Assembly: GCA_037833965.1 (NCBI GenBank) | Contig: AP031358.1 | Span: forward strand, 17,802,001-17,866,000 | Reading direction: 5' to 3' | DNA length: 64,000 bases | DNA from: Marchantia polymorpha subsp. ruderalis | Lineage: Eukaryota > Streptophyta > Marchantiopsida > Marchantiales > Marchantiaceae | Shown: piece by piece, positions 40,101 through 50,614 of the stretch | Position numbering within the stretch: the stretch's first letter is position 1 | How the letters are laid out: each line of letters starts with the position of its first letter | Program-made: the position numbers and the translations under genes | Notes under the pieces: model-generated | The model's database searches: none | What the model saw: the letters and a program-made list of their open reading frames with translations, nothing else | Told to the model about the DNA's origin: nothing

Positions 40101-42277
40101 CAGATAGGGGGGGAGTGCCCAGTTGGATACCGACATCACGGATTAAAGCTTACAACTACTTCAAGACTCATCTTCCTGGACTCTTGCACTCCCTCAACAT
40201 GCAGAGTGCTAGGACTTGGACGCCATGGACACAGAGCAACGTCTGTGAAACTGAGTTTCCGAGTATAGCAATGAATCTGACTTCGTTTCAAAGACTGCTG
40301 TTGATTCAAGCACTTCGTCCGGAGAGACTGGAGCCTGCAATGCAGTTGTATGTAGTCTCGGCGTTGGGTCTGAAGACCTTCTTCAGTCCTCCTGTAGAAC
40401 TGGGCAACTTATTTTCAGAAGAGACGATAGCAAGCGTCCCTGTTTTGTTGATCACAGCACCAGGAGCAGATCCATCTCTTGAGCTGGAAGAATTTGCTGT
40501 GCACAAGGTGGGCCATTCAAATTATCACCAGCTGGCCATGGGACAAGGTCAAGCCCAGGAAGCTCTGAAACTTCTGCAAGAAAGTGCCAAAGTTGGCTCT
40601 TGGGTCTGCCTGAAAAATCTCCATCTAGTTGTTTCATGGTTACCGCAGCTGGAAAAGGAAATACATCGCTTGAATCCTCACTCCAACTTCCGCTTGTGGC
40701 TCACAACAGAGCCTCATGAACTGTTCCCACGGAGCCTTCTGGAGGCCACATTGAAAATCACAATCGAGCCTCCCCCAGGGTTGAAAAATAAGCTTAAAAA
40801 AGCTTACGAAGCGTCGAGTCCACAGTTGGCTTTGAGGAATCCACTTGAGGAGCGCTTACTGTACCTGCTCACCATATTGCACGCAGTGGTTCAGGAACGC
40901 TGTGCCTTCGTCCCACAGGGATGGACGAAGTTCTACGAGTTCAGCTTTGCAGACCTTCGATTCGGTGCGGACTTACTTCGTCTCATGCTTGACGAGCACC
41001 AATCAGTGCTCTCACAGCCACACTTGCCGCATTTCCGAGGCTTACTCACCGATGTGATCTATGGTGGACGGGTCGACAACAAAGTTGACAAGGCAGTATT
41101 GAAAGAATACGTGAGCAGGTACTTTGCACACCGTGTGGTTGACAGCGGTGCTGATTGCAGCCAGGTGCTGTCAATCCTCACTGCTGCAACCGAGATGAAT
41201 GTGAATTCAAGACTTCCCTCGACTCGAGATACTCCTTTGACAGAAGGCTATGCAGACTATGCAGAACACATCTCAAGCACTGGAGAACTGAACTCACCTG
41301 CTGTTCTCGGGTTACCTCCCAACATCATCAGCTCCTTGCAGGAAAAGAGTGGTTGCATGGTGATAACACAGCTGAAGGCAATGTCTACCGTCCGTCTGAC
41401 AGCAGGTAAGGTGGACCAAAAGTCACACCTGAGAGTTCATCTCTCTCCCTTACTACAGCTCTACAACAGCACCATGCAACGTGCACTGCTGAGACTTGCT
41501 AGAAGCTTGGCAAGTAAGCACGACGGTCATCGCAAGGACCCTCTGTTCCCCATCTGCACGTTTTTAGTGCTGGAGTTGGAGACTGCGGAAAGCATCCTGT
41601 TTGCTATCCAATTGGTTCTTGCTGCAATAGTAGACGCCCTGAAACCAGGCACTCAACACATGTCGCAACGAGTTTCGGATGATTGCCAGAGATTAGTATC
41701 CGGGCATGTTCCGGAATGCTGGACTAACATCTGGGAAGGTCCTGATGAGCCTTTGGAGTATCTGAAGGCAGTACTGCAACGGGTATCAGGAATTATCAGG
41801 TACGATGATTTAAGGTCTTCCAATGGCCTGCAAGTGGAGGCTCTTGATCCTTCGACATTTTTCAACCCACGGGCGTTCCTCAGCGCAGTTTGTCAGCAAG
41901 CTGCGTGGAGGTTGCACACGACACTGGACAAACTGAAACTTGTCACTTTGTGGGATCCAAGTCTTCTGTCCGGGTTCTCTGGCTTAACTCCCATCACAAC
42001 CTTGTTACAGATTGAAGGGGCAACTTTTGATGGGCAGAGTTTATCCAAGACTGCTCTAGAGACTCCAACGTTGTCTATCGTTCCCCGATGCACATTTGCT
42101 TGGGTGCACGCTGACACTCAGCCTTTTTACAACTCGTTCATCTCCGTGCCATTATACGACAGCCTTGCAAGATGTAAACTTGTTACAGATGTCCAGGTCC
42201 CATGCCTTGAGGAAGAGAAGCAGCAGTGGTTACTTGCAGGTATTGCGTTCTTCTTGCCGCTCATGATAAATACGTAG
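7180..42277 (+). CDS. DYNC2H1: Cytoplasmic dynein-2 heavy chain (retrograde IFT motor)
   Basis: This is the motor subunit of dynein-2, which drives retrograde intraflagellar transport in cilia; in seed-free plants it would serve the sperm flagella. About 65 exons follow the dynein-2 heavy chain colinearly from the tail to the C-terminal domain and TAG stop (42275-42277). Diagnostic stretches include [16 protein letters not shown] in the linker, [15 protein letters not shown] at AAA1, [21 protein letters not shown] at AAA2, the stalk and microtubule-binding domain, and AAA6. All exon phases join, with no frameshift or in-frame stop, so the gene looks functional. Two introns have GC donors (27276 and 30310). 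The start is not resolved: the first matched exon ends at 7323 and begins somewhere in 7137-7186, and the first ~150-170 residues are not found. The class is dynein-2 rather than dynein-1 or an axonemal chain because the AAA1 and linker words match DYNC2H1. Exons are listed block by block in the next entries. Confidence 0.95.
13580..13651 (+). repeat. Repeat shared by three dynein introns (copy 1)
   Basis: This segment, beginning TCTTTATAAGTCTGA, aligns with 23930-24000 and, over its right half, with 36054-36101 (words like CATAGCATAC and GATAGC). The copies lie on the same strand in three introns of the same gene. They are probably LTR or solo-element remnants; the full element boundaries were not determined. 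Confidence 0.55.
15430..17000 (-). mobile_element. Decayed Ty1/copia polyprotein in a dynein intron
   Basis: The 2.5-kb intron 14750-17284 contains, on the opposite strand, broken copia pol text. Going down from about 16632 it reads RFVAKGYS, then KTIAPVARS and [10 protein letters not shown], the start of the reverse transcriptase. The catalytic YVDD box (VYVDDLFLL) is at 16292-16281. Downstream, 15430-15740 carries RNase H text, including [13 protein letters not shown] and [13 protein letters not shown]. Stops and frame breaks show it is dead. No LTRs were identified at its edges. Confidence 0.82.
20790..21267. mobile_element. Second hAT-type element, 478 bp, in a dynein intron
   Basis: The left end reads CAGGGCTGGCA and the right end, reverse complemented, CAGGGGTGGAA, a short imperfect hAT-type terminal repeat. 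Both flanks carry the same 8 bp, ATTTTGTT (20782-20789 and 21268-21275), an exact hAT-size target duplication. Subterminal words with CGGGTTTTT occur at both ends. There is no transposase. The TIRs differ from those of the 5737-6233 element, so it is a different family. Confidence 0.85.
22878..23170 (-). mobile_element. Copia gag fragment in a dynein intron
   Basis: On the minus strand of the 1.66-kb intron 22491-24152, positions 22943-22878 read [20 protein letters not shown], typical of the copia gag (UBN2-like) domain. The preceding ~200 bases give diverged gag text with stops. It is a dead fragment with the same orientation as the pol debris at 15430-17000. Confidence 0.7.
23930..24000 (+). 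repeat. Repeat shared by three dynein introns (copy 2)
   Basis: Aligns with 13580-13651 over about 70 bases with scattered differences, and lies 3' of the copia gag fragment in the same intron. Proximity to gag suggests it may be part of a copia LTR, which is inference. Confidence 0.55.
25479..27275 (+). other. Dynein-2 AAA1 exons (36-39)
   Basis: Exons: 25479-25718, 26032-26385, 26685-26765, 26976-27275. AAA1 is the main ATP hydrolysis site. Walker A reads GPAGTGKTE, Walker B CFDEFNR, and sensor I TMNP, so catalysis should be intact. The word after the P-loop reads [14 protein letters not shown], where dynein-2 chains normally have FNCDEGID, so the usual DEG is changed. The last exon ends in CAG and is followed by a GC donor (gcaagt). 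Confidence 0.93.
27905..29446 (+). other. Dynein-2 AAA2 exons (40-44)
   Basis: Exons: 27905-28081, 28220-28306, 28416-28534, 28954-29113, 29345-29446. Walker A is GPSGTGKTT, and the Walker B region is [12 protein letters not shown], followed by [12 protein letters not shown] and ASPATVSR. The acceptor at 28952-28953 (ctgaaag) lacks a good pyrimidine tract but is fixed by phase and the conserved SGERIQF start. Confidence 0.92.
29642..31831 (+). other. Dynein-2 AAA3 exons (45-50)
   Basis: Exons: 29642-29959, 30221-30309, 30653-30802, 30897-30996, 31496-31612, 31741-31831. The P-loop reads VGPEQCGKF, keeping GK but with Phe where most ATPases have Thr or Ser; human DYNC2H1 has GCGKG, so loss of the hydroxyl residue is usual in this chain. 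The exon ending at 30309 is followed by a GC donor (gcaagt). The 30653 exon begins with [13 protein letters not shown], restoring the frame exactly. Confidence 0.9.
31986..36755 (+). other. Dynein-2 AAA4 exons (51-60)
   Basis: Exons: 31986-32040, 32081-32141, 32457-32513, 32757-32843, 32987-33178, 34032-34186, 34503-34572, 34732-34845, 35074-35154, 36402-36755. The 61-bp exon at 32081 is easy to miss; it encodes [12 protein letters not shown] and restores the frame across the AAA3-AAA4 join. The AAA4 P-loop reads GSHGVGRRS, with Arg in place of the Walker Lys, as in human DYNC2H1 (GRSGVGRRT). The donor at 32844 (gtcctc) is weak. Confidence 0.88.
36054..36101 (+). repeat. Repeat shared by three dynein introns (copy 3)
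   Basis: The shortest copy, about 48 bases, shares GTTACATCTCATAGCATAC with the other two in diverged form. It sits in the 1.25-kb intron 35155-36401, which otherwise shows no recognisable element. Confidence 0.45.
37129..38252 (+). other. Dynein-2 stalk and microtubule-binding domain exons (61-63)
   Basis: Exons: 37129-37436, 37576-37844, 37957-38252. The first is a long charged coiled coil (stalk CC1, Glu/Gln/Lys/Ala-rich heptads). The second holds the microtubule-binding domain, with [17 protein letters not shown] and [10 protein letters not shown]. The third starts at [13 protein letters not shown] and continues into CC2. The order matches the family, so track binding is probably retained. 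Confidence 0.92.
38422..42277 (+). other. Dynein-2 AAA5, AAA6 and C-terminal exons (64-65)
   Basis: Exons: 38422-39192 and 39497-42277. The last is a single 2.8-kb exon, unusually long for this finely split gene. Recognisable words include [30 protein letters not shown] and [11 protein letters not shown] (AAA5), then [53 protein letters not shown] and YGGRVDN (AAA6). It ends with the C-terminal domain and a TAG at 42275-42277. The long exon may reflect intron loss by gene conversion with cDNA. Confidence 0.95.
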
Positions 42278-43879
42278 ATAGAATTTGGGCAAATTCAAGT
42301 TTGACCAGGTGAACCGAATAGTCGACATTCACTCCTGTCTTATGTGTTGCATCCAGCACTCTCCACTGGCATATCCAAATTAGTGCCCTTCGAGACTCAC
42401 ACATTCCAGTTTCAGTCCAGAAGTTCAAAAGAAGTTCATTCATTGATGGACGGAGTTAAATACTCAAACTTTGATGCACTTCAAACTGAGCTGAGCTAAT
42501 TACCTCTTTGTCAGTTCTCAATTGTCACCGGCCATTCTGTATAATATGCCTTCAATAGCAGGACTCATGTACTTGGAATTTAACTTACAGAGAAAACATC
42601 ATACACTAAACAGTCTTCGTCAATCTAGATCAGCCGGAACCAGATCGTCCAATCAAACTAAATATGCCCGAAGCATGTGTCTACCAGAATTCTATATTCC
42701 AGCGCAAAAATTGTTTCAATCTTTCCGATAACCACACCACAATCATGACCGCAGAAAACTGGCAAGATTGTTTCTGATCCCGTTACAATACGGATTGAAA
42801 AACTCTATACCCCCTCGAGGTAGACCTGCATCAGACAAGGTCTGCATTATCAATAATGCCTAGGACAATGCAGCATACGCTTGACTGGTGTACTCAAGAA
42901 CATCGTGTAATATCAAAAGCAATTCATTTGCTGCATCTATTTACTGATGTTTCTAGCTCATTACTCGCAATGTGTGGTGTCCTTAAAATTCAAGTTTAGA
43001 TGGCGAGTAAGTGTTTTCTTCCTGGGCAACTGCAAAGGGATGAAATGTAGCGATCATACACTCAGGTCCAATCGTCTTCCTGAACTGAAAACTATCACGG
43101 CCTGAAGCTTTGGCCAATCTTTGTGATAAGAATACTGGTCAGGGGACGTGTTAAACATGAATACCTCGGTTCAGCTGTTACTTGAAATTAATATATCACT
43201 GTAAAAACATTTCATAAAATTACTTTACCAGTTGAGGCAAACACTGTTGAGCAGACTTTGCGCAAGAAAGAATAGGTTTGATTTAGATAGAAGCTAATTA
43301 CCTGGTTCCGGTGGTGTTTCAACGTGTAAATCAACGTATGTCTGCCAGTGAAACTACAAGCGCACAGAAACCCCCGAAGAATACGCTGTGTCAGTGTGAG
43401 GGGTCTCAAGTTCATGATGCAAATATAACCTCAACTTAAACAACTGGTGTCAATAAATATTTGCACTCCTGCACAGTCAACCTTTTGAGATAGACAGAAA
43501 CGACGGTACGGTTTAAAAAATAATTATTTTAGACGAGGAAACGCTTTGCTTCAACAAAATACACGAAAACATTCTGTCAAAACATTTGAAATCATTTTTC
43601 ACCTCTTGAAAGAAAAGCCAGAGAATCATCCAACCAATCCAAGTATACAAAGTAAAATTCTCCACAGGAACAAACTTATGAACGCTTAGCAACTTCCCTC
43701 CAAAAGATAAAGTACCAGCCGAACCCATTATGTGGTGAAAGGAGCACATTTTTAATCTAATGAGGGCAGTAACCATACTCTGTTATCTATAAACTTTACA
43801 GACGTAAAGTTTATAGATAACAGAGTCCCCAGTATTCGTTATAACGATAACCATCCTTTTCCTAACCAACCCACGGCTA
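42278..43879. other. Convergent intergenic region
   Basis: This lies between the 3' ends of the dynein-2 gene (+) and the S-acyltransferase gene (-), and should hold both 3' UTRs. Open frames here are short and lack family resemblance. A perfect snap-back repeat lies at 43777-43826. Confidence 0.6.
43777..43826. repeat. Perfect snap-back inverted repeat, 23-bp arms
   Basis: Arms 43777-43799 and 43804-43826 are perfectly complementary around a 4-base loop. It lies just past the likely stop of the minus-strand S-acyltransferase gene, so it could form a stable hairpin in its 3' UTR. No target duplication was seen. Confidence 0.88.
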
Positions 43880-46800
43880 CTATGGCAGTGAAGTACTTGA
43901 AACTATAACATTATTTTGAGAACATTTGAGACAAGATTTGAAGGTTGTCTTCCACTGCAACATCTTTTTCAGATATCTCTTATTCAGTTAATTAAATCTA
44001 GCCATTCAAACATTCAAATTTCTCACAAAGAAGAACTGGAGATGAGTTGAAGAATCCAAAATCATGTGTGAACTTACCAACTCATCGGTGGTGAGGTTGA
44101 TGCACGCACAATAGATGTGAAATCCAATAAAAGGGATCTGCCCGAGAGAAGCAGAAATAGATGAGCCAGAGGTGACAACGACATACCTAGCAGATTTTTA
44201 TATTGTACGTCGTAGAATAATTTATCCTTAAACTTGTCAGACAGGCTGTCCTGAGTAATTGCAATACATGAAGATTAAAGATTCATAAAGCGAAACAACC
44301 ACGGACGGTCATAACACACCTGCCACAATATCTGTATGAAGGCAACGACTGCGGTGCCGAGTACCCATGACTTGCCCCGCAAGATCTTCACATGATTATA
44401 ACCGGTGCAGTGCATTAGCGACAAGATTCATGAGACCTCAACTTTTCTTGAGATCAGAGTTAAAGGATACAGTGCTATATAAACAAAGTTTGCTAGAATC
44501 TCTTAGCTCCCCTTTATAGTGGAAGCTACTCTTTGAGTTGTGAAGCTTATCGTAGGAAGTACCTGAAGCGCTAAAGTCCACTCCCAGTTTTCAATGCTAT
44601 CTTCAAGACCTGTTGCAAAAATATGGGATTCAATGTCACTGAGTAAGTTTGGCACCGGTATATTTTTCTCTTCGCCATTAAGCACCAAAATTGTCGAAAT
44701 AGCTTGTTCTTATCAACCTATTGATCAAGAGGGCACACCATGACCATTCATCACGGCGATACAAAACAAAGCTGAAGAGGAGATCTGACAACAGATGTTC
44801 TTTTCTTCATTTATCTCAGTAGATACATTGAACCAGAAAATACAGCACTGTCAGGTGCTAAAGATTTAACTGTAATAAGCCAAAAAATTCATAATAACGT
44901 CTAAGCATGAACATCAGAATTTTCTCGCAATAAATGGTGGACTCACCTCCATCTAACCTTGTCTTCGAACCAGACATACCAGGATCTGCCAGTAAATCTG
45001 ATCAAGAAACCACAATCATTTTATTTCAAATGGACTTTCTATTTCTAAACAGTTAGTTACTACCTCATAAAAAATTGGTTCCATCACAAAGATCAGTCAA
45101 GCATTCACTCGCCCCAGCGACGGAATACTTACAGGTATAGCATGCATCCAAATATAATGCTTCGGCGATAACAAATGTCGCCATCATACTTAAAAATAGA
45201 ACATGGTTTCTACGCCCTGCAATGTCTCACATGGCATTGTCATTCTTTAATGAGAAAAGCATCACGTGCATGATATATTTAGAAGGTATGGCCCTGAAAT
45301 CCTACTAGCCTGACGACTCTTAAAACACTTTGCTTCTGATAATATGACGCTTCGGAAATAATGTCATTATGTACAAGATCTTAAAATTTATGCACCACGA
45401 GCATCACACATCATAAGATTTCACATATTTCATAAAAAAGTTACACTAACGACCAACAATTCAGCAAGTATGAATTTCCTCACCAACGCAATTGTAGATG
45501 GCTGGGCAGTGATGATCATAACGCTCAACTGGTACATTACAGTATTTACAATGTTTTGATCTCAATAATGGAATCCCCTGTTCCCCATGAAATCACAAAA
45601 ACAATAAAGAAAGAATTTATCCAGAGTTCAACTTGGCCGGGAGACTACAACAAAACTTGGAAATCCAATGACTGTATCGGACATTGACAACAGGATGACC
45701 ATGTGCCATTTATTACAGGATTTTACCTCCATGTATGCGTTTGAAGTGGCCAATGCCCGCACAGATCCACGACACTGAACTGCACGTGGAACATCCTATT
45801 AGTCCACATGGCCAGAACATATTTTAGCTGACTTCCAAGAAGGTGAGAGAATGTGAAGATACTGAAAATTTTATACGCAAATGATCTGCACTTGAAGAAG
45901 TTTGATTCCACAAAACTCACCAGAACTTGGAAATTTTCGTTCTTGTCACCGTAAGAACGACTGGGATAATACGGTACACTTGCAAGAGATATATCAGGTA
46001 CCAACCGACCTGGATTGCTCTTGATCATTCTGTGACACATGACGTGTGGGATCCAAGGTATTATTCTTTGACTGGGTGATCTGTCTTAGGTAACAGAAAG
46101 GACAAGAGCGAACTGTGTCCTAAGTATAGAGAGACTTATTTGCTAACAATCAATGAATCATAATGCTTTTGGCAAAAGCTATGACAGAACAAAGTCATAA
46201 CGGGAATAACACATTATTGAGAGGGATGCAATCACCCACCTCCAGAACATGGTTGCAAGGAATATGCAAAGTACACCAAATGTCACACTGAAAAACTTGT
46301 TCATAACTGTTAGGCCAAACATGTAAAACCCAGCAAGGTATATATTATCAGGCTGAGTACTAGGTGAAATCTTGACAACCTTCAACATATTAGATCACAC
46401 TGAAAACACTGAATAAAACCACACTTTCACTAATAGCATTCCTCCCGAGTAAATATTAAATCAACAGTCTCCCATTCAACAAGATCAGCACCTAAAATCT
46501 CTCCACTCATGTCATTTTTAGCTAGATCAATTTTAATTTCTCCTCATTATATTTTGAGCAGGAGCAAAGTAAAAGAGACCCGATTAGATACAAAGCTTTT
46601 GTTTTAAAGTGATATGCTGGCACGTGTAGGCATACCAGAAGATACTCTCCAAAAATATGTTGCAAACATGGTGGCGATCAGCGCGGCTACTGATGAAGGC
46701 GCAGATGTTGGCCCAAGAATCTTCTTACCACAGAGCTGAGAAATTATAAACCACACTCCAACAGGAAGTACTGATTGGACATCAACATGACAGGGAAAAT

Positions 46801-47197
46801 ATTAGTGACACTTTAGATTAGAATGAGAGATCATTGATTTCGAATAAATTTCACAATCCATGAAAGCCATCATGCAACCATTACTTCACAAAAAGAAATG
46901 TATGAAGAGGACCTGGTTTGGTTTGAACTAATTCATCTTCAGGGAGTGGACCTTGAATTGGTTACGATTGGACAGAATACTCTGAAGCAAACGTCTGAAT
47001 AATAATTGTGACAGAGCTCAAGTCGTACCTACGAAGAGAACTACATCATGTAGAGAGTTGTCAGCACAGCCCTGCAGCAACGCTGAAAACACTCCAAAGC
47101 CCGAGGGGATTAAAATCCATGGAGTGATGATTGGCAGGAAATTTCCAACCCATCGATCCAGGATCTTGCATCGCTGGAACCTCCGAGTACTCTCCAT
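43880..47197 (-). CDS. DHHC-type protein S-acyltransferase
   Basis: DHHC enzymes palmitoylate membrane proteins, usually in Golgi, plasma or vacuolar membrane. Twelve exons join in phase on the minus strand: 47197-47033, 46735-46646, 46370-46240, 46029-45921, 45774-45727, 45577-45484, 45216-45133, 44997-44947, 44784-44718, 44596-44563, 44385-44320, 44137-44078. The ATG at 47197 has an in-frame stop just upstream. Hydrophobic segments in the first three exons are likely membrane spans. The catalytic core reads [20 protein letters not shown], then AIYNCVGRRNH, with the catalytic Cys in DHHC. Further membrane spans follow, then the TTxE motif as TTDEL. The usual first Cys pair of the cysteine-rich domain is not apparent. 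A last exon at 43978-43880, ending in TAG, is a guess. The 45774 and 44596 exons are less certain than the rest. Confidence 0.85.
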
Positions 47198-48010
47198 CGC
47201 TCCAAATCAGATAGTTCGAAAAACTTTCATCCTCCATCGCATTTCAAATCTCTCAAGCTTCTGATCAAACAGTCATGGCAATCACACCTTAAGGAAATGA
47301 CAATGTCCCGATTTCCACATCAAATTTCAAACATCAACAATAGCCAACCAGATGAATTCTAATTTTCAAATGAATGAAGCAGCAACTCCAGCGTCCAGAT
47401 AGAACTGGCCCAAGCTCCACTAGATATCAAATTCACTAGCATCACATAGAAAGGACAAAATTTGTTTGAACCAAATAATTTTGTCACTGATCCAGGCAAA
47501 AACCGACTAAAAGGTTTTAATTACTTGATATTGCAGGCCATATTTTCCCTTGAACTCACAAACCAAAGCAGCCTATCATTCCTAGGAGCTGGGCAATTTC
47601 GTAAAAGTAGAGGTACAGCTCACCCGTTCAGCAGACACAGCAGAACGAGAGAAAATTGGAAGATGGCTTCTGATGCATAACAGCAAACCCCGAAATAGGA
47701 AATTATTACAGCAGAAAACAGATAGACCACAAGCAGTAGGCCTTAGCTGCAATTTCACTACTAACAGACTGGCCGCATAACTCTCTTTACCTTCCAGAGA
47801 ACTACTGAGCGGTCCCATAATTACACCAAGCTCCTCAACAGCAACAAGCCCAACTGCTGCTCGTACAGAGCACACACTCTCTCGCTCGCTCTCTCCAGCT
47901 CAGTGCAGTGAGGTTTCACCAAAGTCCAGCTCCCAAAGGCCCACGGTCCTCTCGAGCTAAAGAGCAGGACAGTGGAGTAGATCAGCAGCTAAAGTTTCTC
48001 ATTGCGCCAG
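47198..48010 (-). promoter_or_regulatory. Probable 5' region of the S-acyltransferase gene
   Basis: This is the upstream side of the minus-strand DHHC gene. It holds a CT-rich run at about 47877-47896 (GA-rich on the gene strand), a feature common in plant core promoters and 5' leaders. No TATA box could be assigned with confidence. A 97-codon minus frame at 47582-47875 has no family resemblance and may be leader sequence. Confidence 0.35.
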
Positions 48011-50460
48011 GATCATTTTGGACGATTGATCACTGGAGATTTGCACCATGATTTGTTTGGTGAGTGTGGTGCTCAAGTAGAAGAAACATAGTCAACGATG
48101 TCAATGAGCTTCAACTACCTCCGGAATGGCGGAAGTCCACCACCGCTTACCGGACTCACCGGACAGATCGCACTCCCGATCCTTTGGGTGGGCTAAGGTA
48201 AACCTCTAGAGGTGCCACTAGTGTAACAGAAACTGCAAATCCTTTCTTCTCGTCTTCCCATCCTTTTCGTGATTTTGGGTTTCTCAGATCTAACTTGAGG
48301 ACAATGAAATCTCCAAGACCAAGTCGTGATATGTTTGCTACAATATACATTCGAGGTGCAAATACCTTTGCTCTGACATTTGGGATTATGGAAACAGTAT
48401 ATTCAATATTGGAGGTTTATGTCACGTTCAAACTTTCCCGTTAAATGTATGTAAATGGCGTTGTAAAACCACAAACAAAATTCCACTATGAGTGTATTTC
48501 AATATAATGAAACTTACGGCTGAAATAACATTACTTTATGAAGAAATTTTATTGGATTCACAAAATGAAGTATGACAATAACACTGTATTAATTAGCAAA
48601 TTCACTATGGTTATTTGAGAATTTGTTGCAGATGTTAATTTTATGATAGAACGAAAGACTAGATTGAAATAATATATCAAAGAAATACCAAAATAGATCA
48701 AAAGTGAGAAGTTTACTCACACAATACTCAAAATAGTACTCGAAGTGATTGGAAAAAATATAGTAGTAGTATATTTGAAATAAAAAAATGAAAATAATAT
48801 TTATAAATCAAAAAATATATAACTGGTGTTAATTGGAGAGTAAATTACAATGTCCCAAGACTTTATATATGCTGCTAATTTGTTACTTGTTACTCAAAGG
48901 TTAGAAAAAATCAACTCTTACAAAATGTTAGAAAGTTGGCACACTCTCCACACCGTCATGGCTATTGTATATCATGTACATGCTATCATTTTCTTCAAGC
49001 AAGAAGTTCCACAACTTGTTCAATTTATCTTATGAAAAACAAAAAATCTATTTGAAGAAGTTCATGTGATAATCACATGGCTAAAGCTTGATTTGATGTT
49101 CATGTTTGTCTATAAGTGTTGGATTAAAAAACCTTTAATCATTGGATTTTTTTCAAGGATTGACTAGAAAATTTTTTTATCATTTTGGGAGCGTTTGCAA
49201 GATCAGCATTAAGTTTTCAATATTTCTCGCTAGATCTATGAAAGTCTGATAACAAGATCTTGCACAATTGGATTGTTTGCCAAATTCAAATTTAAAGAAT
49301 CAAATTGTGGATGATATCCATAGTTTGCAAATAACAAAATTTGATGGATAAGTTTTGAAATGTATTATTTTAGGCAAACTCTACAACTTGATATAGATGC
49401 AATTTTATTCTAGTTGATGAATCATTTTAAATTGAGCTCCAAAACTTGATTCATTTATTTGATTGTACATACTCAAACAGTTGATATGTCTAAGATTAAT
49501 TGATCTTAATTTATAAGATAAAAAACAAGGATTGCCTAAACTTGAATGAGAATTATGTGTGTCATATTTGTGCAACGGTCTAGTACAACAAACACTATTT
49601 CAAATATTTAAACTCTGGAAGGTGCACAATGAAGTTCATGAATATGTATATCTATGATATTTTTTGAATTGACAATGTTTGAAGTAACATGTATAACCGA
49701 TATTGGAGATCTGAAGCACGTGTCACTTGTTGACATATTTTTCATATTTTTTTCCCATTTAGATCATTAAAAATCTTTAGATATCAGCTTCATGGTTTTG
49801 TTGTAATCAAAATGTACCTCTGATGGAAAATTGTGCCGAGATTGAAAGTCAACATGAAAATTTAGATACATATTGAACTCTTCGTAATATAACATACCGT
49901 TTTGAAACTAAAATCTTGGGTCATCATCATCTCGGGATGTTTCATGCGATTTGGAAATCCATGAATTTGAGTTTGGTTGATTTGAGTATTTGAAATCTCT
50001 AACCTTTAAATTAAAGATTTGGGAGTTTGGACATGGGAATTTTTCAAGATTGAAGGTGTTAACATTGCTTTTTAACTCAAGGACAAAGTATCAAATTTTT
50101 AAATTATTTGGATATCTTAGAACAATGAACGTGTGAACTGTGAACAATTTTTAACTTTGTTAAGGCTTGATCAGGTTAATCTTTTGTTGCTCGTAAGGTG
50201 CATCTTTTTCCTTGGATGTAAGCTAAAGTTGTTCAAGCTTGATAAGGCTAATCATATCCTAGTTTCAAGTTTCATCTCCTTAGTACGCTCGTTGAGAAAA
50301 ACGTAAGATGGGATATTCCAGGAATTGATACGGTACGTGATGAAAAAGATGAAGTGCAAAAGCAATAAACTTTAACAGTCTTATTTTTAATTTAGTAACT
50401 TGGCAAACATGGCAATCAAAATCATCTTATGATTGGTATACACCGTGACCGAATGTTGAG
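48011..50460. other. AT-rich spacer, nothing recognised
   Basis: Strongly AT-rich DNA with stops in all frames; the longest open frames are about 60-65 codons. I see no gene, RNA or bounded transposon here. Confidence 0.6.
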
Positions 50461-50614
50461 CTACTTCAAAAAAAATTCTCCTCTTAAAACAAGTGGATAA
50501 CAGCTAAAAGTATGTTGTGGATCTCATATTTCATCTCTACTTCAAAAAAAATTCTCCTCTTAAAACAAGTGGATAACAGCTAAAAGTATGTTGTGGATCT
50601 CATATTTCATCTCT
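50461..50614. repeat. Exact 76-bp tandem duplication
   Basis: The unit starting CTACTTCAAAAAAAATTCTC at 50461 repeats without change from 50537, and two more matching bases follow. Identity implies a recent slippage or unequal exchange event, or an assembly duplication. Confidence 0.9.

Noticed and set aside
47582..47875. 97-codon minus frame upstream of the S-acyltransferase
   Set aside because: No motif and it overlaps the CT-rich leader; probably 5' leader or promoter.
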